18,595 bases of DNA, from contig JBJXGF010000368.1 in the NCBI GenBank assembly GCA_046153015.1, forward strand, positions 1 to 18,595, read 5' to 3'. The position numbers and the translations under genes were made by a program. Each line of letters begins with the position of its first letter. Within the stretch, counting starts at the first letter, position 1. Positions 1 to 6,851 of the stretch are shown here, in pieces. The notes beneath the pieces were generated by a model. The model made no database searches and had not been told where the DNA came from. It worked only from the letters and a program-made list of their open reading frames with translations. This DNA is from JBJXGF01 sp046153015 (GTDB lineage Bacteria; Actinomycetota; Acidimicrobiia; Acidimicrobiales; CAIXPF01).

Positions 1-269
1 GCGTCGTCGATGGTGTCGGCGGCGCCCCGGCCGGCGGCGCCGCCGAGCGAGGCGTACCGGCCGAGGCCGGCCACCAGCGCGGCGAGGAGCAGGCCCAGGC
101 CCACGAGGTCCCGCCCGTGGGCTCGCAGCCCGGCCGCGAGGCCGCGCCCCGCCTGCGCCGCCCAGCTCGGCCGCCTGCGCCGAGGCGGCTTGCGGGCGTG
201 CGCCGGACGCTTCTTCGCCTTCTTCTCCGCCGGCTTGCCGGCGGAACGGGATCGAGTCGTGGCAACCAC
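1..269 (-). CDS. ftsK: DNA translocase FtsK, N-terminal part (runs off the window)
   Basis: This is probably the start of FtsK/SpoIIIE, the membrane-anchored DNA pump that clears chromosome from the division septum. Only about 89 residues are in the window. They begin with a basic, low-complexity stretch containing AGKPAEKKAKKRPA, followed by the start of a hydrophobic first membrane segment (GRDLVGLGLLLAALVAGLGR). The motor domain lies outside. The call rests on this N-terminal pattern and on position directly downstream of dapA and rnj, the usual actinobacterial order dapA-rnj-ftsK. No ATG is available. GTG at 269 or GTG at 278 could start the gene, and neither has a Shine-Dalgarno sequence. 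I prefer 269 because a TANNNT box at 280-285 lies just upstream. The frame stays open back to rnj, so the start is uncertain. Confidence 0.7.
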   Translation of the reverse strand, partial: MVATTRSRSAGKPAEKKAKKRPAHARKPPRRRRPSWAAQAGRGLAAGLRAHGRDLVGLGLLLAALVAGLGRYASLGGAAGRGAADTIDD

Positions 270-279
270 AGCAGCCACA

Positions 280-285
280 ACGCTA
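280..285 (-). promoter_or_regulatory. Candidate -10 box for ftsK
   Basis: The minus strand reads TAGCGT here, matching the actinobacterial TANNNT -10 pattern, 10 nt before the GTG at 269. It sits in an A+T-richer patch (about 265-295) in the 80-90 bp between rnj and ftsK. No -35 element is recognisable. Transcription of ftsK by read-through from dapA-rnj is equally possible. Confidence 0.25.
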
Positions 286-358
286 ACAGCAGCAACAGCG
301 GCCGGCGGGGGTCTCGCCCACCGCCTTGCTCGCCGCTGCGACTCAGGCCTCGGCGGCC

Positions 359-2017
359 TCAGGCCTCCATGACCACCGGGACGATCATCGGGCGGCGGCG
401 GGTGCGCTCGTTGACGAAGCGGCCGGCGGCGCGCCGGACGCGGCGCTGCAGGGTCTCGATGTCGGTGGCCTCCTTGGCCAGCGCGTCCTGCACCGCCTCG
501 CGCACGGCCTGCGCCGCCTCGTCGAGCAGGTCCTCCGCCTCGGGCGCGTACACCCAGCCCCGGGTGATCACGCTCGGGCCGGTGATGATCGTGCGGGCGG
601 TGATGTCGATCGTGACCACCACCACCACCACGCCCTCCTCGGCCAGGAGGCGCCGGTCGCGCAGCACGCCCGAGCCCACGTCGCCCACGATCCCGTCGAC
701 GAACAGGTACCCGGCGGGCACCCGCTGGTTGCGGATCAGCCCCTGGTCGGTGAGCGCCACCTGGTCGCCGTCCTCGCACACCATGATCCGCTCGGCGTCG
801 ACGCCCATGCGGGCGGCCAACCGGGCGTGCGCGGTGAGGTGGCGGAACTCGCCGTGCACGGGGATGAAGTGCTCAGGCTGGGCGATCGACAGGAGGATCT
901 TCAGCTCCTCCTGCTTGGCGTGACCAGTGGCGTGCACGTCGGAGATGCCCGAGTGCACGACCTCGGCGCCGAGGCGCACGAGCCCGTTGATCACCTTCGA
1001 CACGTTCGACTCGTTCCCGGGGATCGGATGCGAGGAGAGGATCACCGTGTCGTCGGGGCCGATCTTCAGCCAACGGTTCTCGCTCGCCGCCATCAGCGCC
1101 AGCGCCGACATCGGCTCGCCCTGGCTTCCGGTGGAGATCACGCAGACCTCGCCGGGATCGAGATCGCCCACGTCCTCGATGTCGGACAGCGAACGCTCCG
1201 GGATCGTCAACAGCCCCATGTCTCGGGCGAGGCGGATGTTCTTGCGCATCGACATGCCGAGGGTGGCGACCACCCGGCCGTGCTCGATCGCCGCGTCGGC
1301 GATCTGCTGGATGCGGTGGATGTGGCTGGCGAAGCAGGCGGTGACGATCCGCCGGCCCCGATGGTCGTGGAACAGGTCGTAGAGCACCGCGCCGACATGG
1401 GTCTCCGACTGGGCGAAACCGGGCTCGTCGGCGTTGGTGGAATCGGACAGCAGGAGCCGGATGCCCTCGCTCTTGGCGATCTCCCCGATGCGGCCGAGGT
1501 CGCAGAGCCGCCGGTCGTAGGGCGTGAGGTCGAGCTTGAAGTCTCCCGAGTGCAGCACCGCCCCCTGGGGCGTGTGGAAGCAGGTGGCGAAGCCCGACGG
1601 CACGGAGTGCGTCATCGGGATGAACTCGCAGTCGAACGGCCCGATCTGCACCCGTTCGCCGTCGCCGACCGGCACGAAGCGGGCCCGGTCGAGGAGGCCG
1701 GCCTCCTCGATCCGGTTGCGGGCGAGGCCGAGCGTGAACTCGGCGCCGTAGACCGAGCTCGACACCTCCCGCAGCAGGTAGGCGAGGCCGCCCACGTGGT
1801 CCTCGTGGCCGTGGGTGAGGATCACGCCGCAGATCCGGTGCTTGTTCTCCAGCAGGTAGGAGAAGTCGGGCAGGATCAGGTCGACCCCGGGCGTGTCGAC
1901 GCCGGGGAACATCAGGCCGCAGTCGAGGAGCAGGAGCTGCCCGTCGAGCTCGAAGCAGGCGCAGTTGCGGCCGATCTCGCCGAGGCCGCCGAGGAAGGTG
2001 ATCGTGAGCGGCGTCAT
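359..2017 (-). CDS. rnj: Ribonuclease J (metallo-beta-lactamase/beta-CASP RNase)
   Basis: RNase J is a cytoplasmic 5'-3' exonuclease and endonuclease for mRNA turnover and rRNA processing. The 552-residue protein is full length for the family. It begins TITFLGGLGEIGRN, typical of RNase J, and carries the zinc-binding motif HGHEDH at residues 69-74, a later LHSGDFKLD segment and the beta-CASP motifs HATGHA and PVHGEFRHL. The C-terminal part (after about residue 450) matches the RNase J C-terminal domain. The open frame extends upstream into dapA, but the ATG at 2017 gives the family start, and its ATGA overlaps the dapA stop. The two genes are therefore translationally coupled and co-transcribed. 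ftsK follows after about 80-90 bp. Confidence 0.96.
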   Translation of the reverse strand: MTPLTITFLGGLGEIGRNCACFELDGQLLLLDCGLMFPGVDTPGVDLILPDFSYLLENKHRICGVILTHGHEDHVGGLAYLLREVSSSVYGAEFTLGLARNRIEEAGLLDRARFVPVGDGERVQIGPFDCEFIPMTHSVPSGFATCFHTPQGAVLHSGDFKLDLTPYDRRLCDLGRIGEIAKSEGIRLLLSDSTNADEPGFAQSETHVGAVLYDLFHDHRGRRIVTACFASHIHRIQQIADAAIEHGRVVATLGMSMRKNIRLARDMGLLTIPERSLSDIEDVGDLDPGEVCVISTGSQGEPMSALALMAASENRWLKIGPDDTVILSSHPIPGNESNVSKVINGLVRLGAEVVHSGISDVHATGHAKQEELKILLSIAQPEHFIPVHGEFRHLTAHARLAARMGVDAERIMVCEDGDQVALTDQGLIRNQRVPAGYLFVDGIVGDVGSGVLRDRRLLAEEGVVVVVVTIDITARTIITGPSVITRGWVYAPEAEDLLDEAAQAVREAVQDALAKEATDIETLQRRVRRAAGRFVNERTRRRPMIVPVVMEA

Positions 2018-2913
2018 GCCGCGGCGGCTCTGGCCCGCTCGAGGTTCGCCCACACCTCCCGGGCCCGGTCTTCCAAGCCGGCCGGGGTGGGGCCCATCGG
2101 CGCCCGACACTCGCCGACCGCCAGGCCGAGCGTGCGCAGCATGGCCTTGGTCGGCACCGGGTTGGGCGCGGCGAGGCTGGTCTCGAACTCCCACGACTCG
2201 ATCAGCCGGGCGTTGATCTGGCGGGCCCGCTCCACATCGCCCTTGGCGAAGGACTCGATCATGTCGACCGTGTCGGCGCTCGCCCAGTGCGTGGCCACCC
2301 CGACCACGCCGACCGCGCCGACGGCGAGGAAGGCGAGGGTGAGGCTGTCGTCTCCCGAGTACACCTCGAACTCGGCCGGCGCCTTGGCGATGAACGCGGC
2401 GGTCTCGGCCGGGTTCGCGGCTGCGTCTTTCAGCGCGACGATCGTGGGCGCCTCATGGGCGAGCTCCAGCAGGGTCGGGGTCTCGATCTTGCGGCCGGTG
2501 CGGATCGGGATGTCGTACAGCATGACGGGCAGGTCGGTGGCCTGGGCCACCGCGGTGAAGTGCGCCTTGAGGCCGGCCTGCGAGGGCCGGTTGTAGTAGG
2601 GGGTGACCGAGAGGATGGCGTCGCACCCCGCTTCGGCGGCGGCCTCGGAGAGCCACACCGCCTCGGCCGTGTTGTTCGAACCGGCCCCGGCCACGACCGG
2701 CACGGTCACCGCCTCGCGCACGACCCTGAAGAGGCGGGCCTGCTCCTCGTGGGAGATGGCCGGGCTCTCGCCGGTGGTGCCGGCCACCACCAGGCCCTGG
2801 TTGCCCTGCTCGACCAGCCATTGGGCCAGGCGGGCGGCCAGGTCGTAGTCGAGGCGGCCGTCCTCGGCGAAGGGGGTGACCATCGCCGTCAGCACTGATC
2901 CGAATCGCGCCAT
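2014..2913 (-). CDS. dapA: 4-hydroxy-tetrahydrodipicolinate synthase
   Basis: DapA condenses pyruvate with aspartate semialdehyde, the first committed step of diaminopimelate and lysine synthesis, supplying peptidoglycan. The 299-residue protein has the usual TIM-barrel length. Motifs seen: AGTTGES at residues 44-50, VTPYYNRP at 103-110, YDIPIRTG at 133-140 (equivalent of the E. coli Tyr133 and Arg138 region) and IVALKDA with Lys162 as the Schiff-base lysine. The start is the ATG at 2913, preceded by GAGG and GGAGG. A GTG at 2922 would add three residues. The gene overlaps rnj by 4 bp (ATGA). A TAGGCT box at 2967-2972 about 50 bp upstream may provide its own promoter. DapB, the next enzyme, is encoded about 4 kb away on the same strand. 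Confidence 0.96.
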   Translation of the reverse strand: MARFGSVLTAMVTPFAEDGRLDYDLAARLAQWLVEQGNQGLVVAGTTGESPAISHEEQARLFRVVREAVTVPVVAGAGSNNTAEAVWLSEAAAEAGCDAILSVTPYYNRPSQAGLKAHFTAVAQATDLPVMLYDIPIRTGRKIETPTLLELAHEAPTIVALKDAAANPAETAAFIAKAPAEFEVYSGDDSLTLAFLAVGAVGVVGVATHWASADTVDMIESFAKGDVERARQINARLIESWEFETSLAAPNPVPTKAMLRTLGLAVGECRAPMGPTPAGLEDRAREVWANLERARAAAA

Positions 2914-2966
2914 TGCCTCCACCTCAGCCTCAGCTCAGCTCGTCGCTGCCCCACACCGCGGCGCAA

Positions 2967-2972
2967 AGCCTA
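2967..2972 (-). promoter_or_regulatory. Candidate -10 box for dapA-rnj
   Basis: The minus strand reads TAGGCT, a TANNNT match whose TAG is also the stop codon of the upstream winged-helix gene. It would give dapA a leader of about 45 nt containing GAGG and GGAGG sequences. No -35 hexamer is apparent. The leader contains tandem CTGAG units around 2921-2940 of unknown meaning. Confidence 0.3.
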
Positions 2973-3644
2973 CTTTCTCCGGGCGCTCCGGCCCGGACCG
3001 GCTGCGCCCGCTTCCTCGGAGCGATCCCGGCCGAGCGTGGCCAGGAGGTCCTCGTGCTGCTCGAACCACACCGTGTGCACCGAATCCACCAGCGGCGCAG
3101 CGACGAAGCTGGTCTCGCCGCGCCCGACCCGTTCGGCGGCCGCCTCGAAGCGACGGCGATGGGCGCCGGCGCGGGGCAGCGCCCGCTCGAGCCCGGGCCA
3201 CCAGGCGCCGGCCGCGGCGACGAAGCGGTCGAGGCGGACGAGCACCGCGCGGTCGTACGCCGCGTCCTGGTGGTCGTTGACGACCAGGCGGCCCTGCGGG
3301 GCGCGCACCTGCCACGCCGAGCAGATCTCCAGCAGCGCGGCGTTGAGCGGCAGGAACCGGGCGTAGGCGGCCTCGACCGCGGCGCGCCCGCCGCTGCGCT
3401 CGAGCGCCTCGGCCAGGAGCCGCTCCCCATGCGCCCGGCCGGCGGGCGTGAGCCGCCACCCCACCGGGGCCGCGTCGCGCCGCTCGACCTGGCCCTGCTC
3501 CTCGGCCCGCACCAGCTCCGCCGCCACAGCCGGCTCGGGCAGGGCCCACAGCGCGGCCAGCGCCCCCGGGGCGGCGGCCGCCTTCAGGCGCAGGCCCAGC
3601 AGCACCAGGAGCCGCCGCTCGCCCTGGCGTTCGCTGACGCTCAC
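2970..3644 (-). CDS. Uncharacterised winged-helix-like putative regulator
   Basis: This 224-residue soluble protein is not assigned to a named gene. Its N-terminal part looks like a winged helix: a helical stretch (ERRLLVLLGLRLKAAA), then AVAAELVRAEEQGQVERRD, then GWRLTPAGRAHGERLLAEAL, a wing and helix reminiscent of MarR/PadR-type proteins. The C-terminal half is helical, with FLPLNAALLEICSAWQVR and NDHQDAAYDRAVLVRLDRF, which I recall from uncharacterised actinobacterial regulators. The GTG start at 3644 overlaps the surf1 stop (GTGA), so the two are translationally coupled. A longer open frame back to 3740 lies inside surf1 and has shadow-like composition. The DNA target and effector are unknown. 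DNA binding is inference from fold-like pattern only. Confidence 0.7.
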   Translation of the reverse strand: MSVSERQGERRLLVLLGLRLKAAAAPGALAALWALPEPAVAAELVRAEEQGQVERRDAAPVGWRLTPAGRAHGERLLAEALERSGGRAAVEAAYARFLPLNAALLEICSAWQVRAPQGRLVVNDHQDAAYDRAVLVRLDRFVAAAGAWWPGLERALPRAGAHRRRFEAAAERVGRGETSFVAAPLVDSVHTVWFEQHEDLLATLGRDRSEEAGAAGPGRSARRK

Positions 3645-4405
3645 GCCAGCGCCGGCTCGGCCGAGGCGTCGGCGCCCGCCGCGTGGCGACGGACCACCAC
3701 CACCCAGCCGAGCAGCGCCATCAGCGAGAACGTGAACCACTGGACGGCGTAGGAGAGGTGCGACCCCTCGGTGCGCTCGGGGGGAGGCGCGGGGGCCGGC
3801 AGCCGGCTGGGCTGGGGCGGGCTCTGCTCGGCCAGCAGCACGTAGGCCGGGAAGAACTGCTCGTCGCTCTGGCGCTCGAGCTGGGTCACGTCGAGGCGGA
3901 CGAACATCTCCTGTCGTTCCCGGGGCCGTTCGGCCAAGCCCCGGGCGCGCTCGGAGGGCATCAGCATGCCCCGCACGGTCACCTCCCCCGGCGGGGCGAC
4001 CGCGTCAGGCGGCACGGGATCACCGCCCACCACCGGCGCCCAGCCTCGGCTCACCGCCACCGCCGAGCCGTCGGCCAGCACCAGCGGCGTCACCACCCAC
4101 GAGCCGGTGGCGCCGTTGTAGGTGCGCCCGACCACCAGCACCTCCTCGTCGGGCGCGTAGCGCCCGGTGACCTCGACCGTTCGGTAGGCCACCGGGCCCA
4201 CCTCGCCGGCCGCGTCCCCCGCCGCCAGCAGGTCGGTCAGCGCGGCGGCGGGTGCGGCCGTGCGCTCGGCCAGCGTGGCGTTGAGCGCCTGGCGCTCGTC
4301 GAGCCGGCGCAGCTGCCAGAAGCCGAGGTTGACCATCAGCACCACCAGGCCGACCACCAGCAGGTGGAACAGCACCCACCGGGGGCGGAGGAGGAAGCGG
4401 TACAC
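3641..4405 (-). CDS. SURF1 family cytochrome oxidase assembly protein
   Basis: SURF1 proteins are membrane proteins that help insert heme a during assembly of aa3-type cytochrome c oxidase. The 254-residue product has the family layout: an N-terminal membrane segment (about residues 12-31, ending GFWQLRRLDER, a SURF1 hallmark), a large external domain with VEVTGRYAPDEEVLV, SWVVTPLVLADG and VAVSRGW, and a C-terminal membrane helix after YAVQWFTFSLMALLGW. Start is the GTG at 4405. No Shine-Dalgarno is present, but TACGCT lies 6 nt upstream, suggesting a leaderless transcript. Oxidase subunit genes are not in the window. The gene overlaps the downstream winged-helix-like gene by 4 bp. Confidence 0.92.
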   Translation of the reverse strand: MYRFLLRPRWVLFHLLVVGLVVLMVNLGFWQLRRLDERQALNATLAERTAAPAAALTDLLAAGDAAGEVGPVAYRTVEVTGRYAPDEEVLVVGRTYNGATGSWVVTPLVLADGSAVAVSRGWAPVVGGDPVPPDAVAPPGEVTVRGMLMPSERARGLAERPRERQEMFVRLDVTQLERQSDEQFFPAYVLLAEQSPPQPSRLPAPAPPPERTEGSHLSYAVQWFTFSLMALLGWVVVVRRHAAGADASAEPALA

Positions 4406-4411
4406 GGGCCG

Positions 4412-4417
4412 AGCGTA
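4412..4417 (-). promoter_or_regulatory. Candidate leaderless -10 box for surf1
   Basis: The minus strand reads TACGCT, then 6 nt, then the GTG start. This spacing puts the transcription start at or next to the start codon. The gene has no Shine-Dalgarno sequence. No -35 element is recognisable in the 52 bp between surf1 and the acyl-CoA ligase gene. Confidence 0.45.
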
Positions 4418-4457
4418 CCGATCGGCAGGCGGGCGGCCGCGGCGCCGTTCCCGGGCG

Positions 4458-6080
4458 TTACCCGGCGCCCGTCGGCAGCTCGTAGCCCTCGAACCGGTCC
4501 CGCAGATCCTTCTTCGAGAACTTGCCGGTGGAGGTCTTGGGCACCTCGTCGATGAACACCACGTCGTCGGGCAGCCACCACTTGGCCACCCGCCCGTCGA
4601 GGTGGGCGAGCACCTCCTCCCGCGTGAGGGTCATGCCCTCCTTCACCACCACGCACGCCAGCGGGCGCTCCTGCCAGCGGGGATGGGCCACGCCGATCAC
4701 CGCCGCCTCGGCAACCGCCGGGTGGCCCATCAGCTCGTTCTCCAGCTCCACGGAGCTGATCCACTCACCACCCGACTTGATCACGTCCTTGGAGCGGTCG
4801 ACGAGGCGGATGTAGCCCTCGGGGTCGACCACCGCCACGTCGCCGGTCTTCAGCCAGCCATCCGGCGAGAACGACTGGGGGGAGCGCTCGTCGTCGTAGT
4901 ACTCGCGGATCACCCAGGGGCCCCGCACCTGCAGCTCGCCGCTCGACTCGCCGTCCCAGGGCTTGCGCTCCAGCGTGTCGGGGTCCACCACCCGCATCTC
5001 GACGCCGAGGTCGATCATGCCCACCGTTGTGCGCAGATCGGCGAGCTGCTCGTCGCTCAGGTGGTCGAGCGTGCTCTTCTGGAGGAACACCGAGCACACC
5101 GGGCTCGTCTCGGTCATGCCCCAGGCCTGCAGGATCGGCTTGCCGGTGACCTCCCGGTAGCCCTCCGAGAGCGCCTTGGGCACCGCCGAGCCGCCGCAGG
5201 GGATGGCCCGCAGCGCCGAGGTGTCGCGGCCCCGGAGCAGCGGCAGCACACCCATCCAGATCGTGGGCACGCCGGCCGCCACCGTCACCTTCTCCTCCAC
5301 GATCAGCTCGGCCAGCGTGGGCGGGCTGAGGTCGGGCCCGGGCAGCACGAGGGCCGAGCCGGATGCCACCGCAGCGTGGGCGAGGCCCCAGGCGTTGGCG
5401 TGGAACATGGGCACAACCGGCAGGATCACATCGCGTTCGCGCACCCCGATCGTGTCGGCCTGCAGCAGCCCGAAGGTGTGCAGGAACGTGGAGCGATGCG
5501 AGTAGAGCGCCCCCTTCGGGTGCCCGGTGGTGCCGCTCGTGTAGCACATCGACGCCGCCTGGTTCTCGTCGCCGACCCGCCACTCGACCGGCGCCGCGGC
5601 CGCCAGCAGCTCCTCGTAGTCGAGGGCGCCGGCGGGGATCTCGGCGTCGTCTCCGTCGTCCATCACGATCAGGCGGCGGACCGATCCGAGCTCGGGCAGC
5701 AGCGGGGTGAGCAGGGGCAGGAGCGAGCGGTCGACGAAGATCGCCTCGTCGGCGGCGTGGTTCACGATGTAGGTGAGCTGCTCGGGGAACAGGCGGATGT
5801 TGAGCGTGTGCAGCACCCGGCCCGTGCACGGCGCCGCGAAGTACAGCTCAAGATGCCGGGCGGTGTTCCAGGCGAAGGCGCCGACCCGGGCGTCGCTCGA
5901 CAAGCCCAGCGCGTCGAGCACCCCGCCGAGCCGGCGGGTGCGGTCGGCCCACTCGCCGTACGTGGTGCGCTCGAGTCCCCGCTTGGTGTTGGTGACGAGC
6001 GTCTTGGCCCGGTGGTACTGCTCGGCGCGATCGAACAGGTGGGGGATGGTCAACGGGAAGTCCATCATCAGGCCCTGCAT
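4458..6080 (-). CDS. Medium/long-chain fatty acyl-CoA ligase (AlkK/FadD type)
   Basis: This 540-residue enzyme of the adenylate-forming family activates fatty acids to acyl-CoA using ATP, for beta-oxidation or lipid synthesis. Motifs: the phosphate-binding loop YTSGTTGHPKG at residues 180-190, GMTETSP at 321-327, DGWLKTGDV at 408-415, DRSKDVIKSGGEWIS at 428-442 and PKTSTGK with the catalytic lysine at 520. The opening MQGLMMDFPLTI and the HTLNIRLFPEQLTYIVNHA segment resemble AlkK-type ligases. The real start is ATG 6080, with GAGGAG 6 nt upstream. The open frame runs much further upstream only as shadow of the divergent gene. Chain-length preference cannot be read from sequence. Confidence 0.94.
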   Translation of the reverse strand: MQGLMMDFPLTIPHLFDRAEQYHRAKTLVTNTKRGLERTTYGEWADRTRRLGGVLDALGLSSDARVGAFAWNTARHLELYFAAPCTGRVLHTLNIRLFPEQLTYIVNHAADEAIFVDRSLLPLLTPLLPELGSVRRLIVMDDGDDAEIPAGALDYEELLAAAAPVEWRVGDENQAASMCYTSGTTGHPKGALYSHRSTFLHTFGLLQADTIGVRERDVILPVVPMFHANAWGLAHAAVASGSALVLPGPDLSPPTLAELIVEEKVTVAAGVPTIWMGVLPLLRGRDTSALRAIPCGGSAVPKALSEGYREVTGKPILQAWGMTETSPVCSVFLQKSTLDHLSDEQLADLRTTVGMIDLGVEMRVVDPDTLERKPWDGESSGELQVRGPWVIREYYDDERSPQSFSPDGWLKTGDVAVVDPEGYIRLVDRSKDVIKSGGEWISSVELENELMGHPAVAEAAVIGVAHPRWQERPLACVVVKEGMTLTREEVLAHLDGRVAKWWLPDDVVFIDEVPKTSTGKFSKKDLRDRFEGYELPTGAG

Positions 6081-6123
6081 CGGTGCTCCTCGCGTCGAAC
6101 GGCTGGCTTCGGGAAGCAGTTCG

Positions 6124-6130
6124 TAGACTA
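6124..6130. promoter_or_regulatory. Overlapping bidirectional -10 elements
   Basis: The heptamer TAGACTA gives TAGACT on the plus strand (6124-6129), 8 nt before the TTG start of the DedA-like gene. It also gives TAGTCT on the minus strand (6130-6125), about 45 bp upstream of the acyl-CoA ligase start. Both match TANNNT. The 57-bp gap between the two divergent genes has no other good -10 candidate and no clear -35 hexamer for either direction. Confidence 0.45.
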
Positions 6131-6137
6131 AGCGCCC

Positions 6138-6836
6138 TTGGACCGCGAGCCCACTGCCCGCCCCAGCCGCGCCACGGTGTGGGCGTTGGCCGCGCCGCTG
6201 ATCGCGATCGCAGCCGTCGCCAACGTCGCCGAGGTCATCTGGCCCGACCTCGTGAACCGGCATCCGCTGCTGCTCGTGGCGATGAACGCCCGCATCCGCT
6301 ACCTCGCCCTCACCACCAACCAGCTGGACTGGACCCCCTACTACCTGGTCGGGTTCCTGCGGCTGGTGCTGCCCGACCCCTTCTACTACCTGGTGGGCCG
6401 GCACTGGGGGTACCGGGCGGTGCGCTGGATGGAGCGTCGGCTGCCCTCGCTCGGCGGGGCGGCCCGCCTGCTCGAGCGGGGCTTCGTGCGGGCCCGCTGG
6501 CCGCTGGTGTTCGTGATGCCCAACGCCGCGATCTGCCTGTTCGCCGGCGCCTCCGCCATGCGGGTGTCGACCTTCGCCGCGCTCAACGCGGCGGGCACGG
6601 TGGCCCGGCTGGCGGTGGTGCGCACGGTGGGGGCGGTGTTCAAGGACCCGCTCGACTGGGTGCGGGAAGAGATCGCCCAGTACCGCCTGCCCCTCATCGC
6701 GTTGAGCGCCGTGCTGATGGCGCTGAGCCTGTGGAGCGACGCCCGCAAGGGCAAGGGCGAGATCGGCGCCCTCACCCACCTCGACGACGACCTCGTGGAC
6801 CCGCCAGATCGCCCAGGCGGAGAGCCGCAGCCCTAA
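6138..6836 (+). CDS. DedA/VTT-like integral membrane protein
   Basis: This 232-residue membrane protein has a hydrophobic N-terminal segment (WALAAPLIAIAAVANVAEVI), a re-entrant or membrane stretch (YYLVGFLRLVLPDPFYYLVGRHWG), a segment around PLVFVMPNAAICLFAGASAMRVSTFAALNAAG, a final membrane helix (LPLIALSAVLMALSL) and a charged tail. The order of a GRxxG motif, a proline in a membrane segment, AG with a small-residue run and a following F-x-x-x-N-x-x-G resembles DedA/VTT proteins, some of which move phospholipids across membranes. Similarity is loose. Start: TTG at 6138 is the first start codon after an in-frame TAA. There is no Shine-Dalgarno, but TAGACT lies 8 nt upstream. An internal GTG at 6177 is an alternative. 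Confidence 0.65.
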   Translation: MDREPTARPSRATVWALAAPLIAIAAVANVAEVIWPDLVNRHPLLLVAMNARIRYLALTTNQLDWTPYYLVGFLRLVLPDPFYYLVGRHWGYRAVRWMERRLPSLGGAARLLERGFVRARWPLVFVMPNAAICLFAGASAMRVSTFAALNAAGTVARLAVVRTVGAVFKDPLDWVREEIAQYRLPLIALSAVLMALSLWSDARKGKGEIGALTHLDDDLVDPPDRPGGEPQP

Positions 6837-6851
6837 ACCGCCCAGCCGGGC

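Noticed and set aside
345..372. AGGCC/GGCCT inverted repeat at the end of rnj as a terminator
   Set aside because: The stem is only 5 bp, overlaps the rnj stop and has no U-tract. ftsK follows closely, so termination here is not convincing.
326..2596. Very long plus-strand open frame (about 756 codons) opposite rnj and dapA, including a run of histidines
   Set aside because: It lies opposite two genes with clear catalytic motifs. The His run is the antisense of a GTG-rich Val stretch in RNase J, and the composition is Ala/Arg/His-rich with no family resemblance. It is a high-GC shadow frame.
4260..6131. Plus-strand open frame of about 620 codons opposite surf1 and the acyl-CoA ligase
   Set aside because: No recognisable domain, low complexity, spans two real genes and an intergenic gap on the other strand. 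Shadow frame.
6837..6851. GCCC-AGCC-GGGC mini-hairpin between the convergent DedA-like gene and dapB as a bidirectional terminator
   Set aside because: A 4-bp stem is too weak to support on its own.
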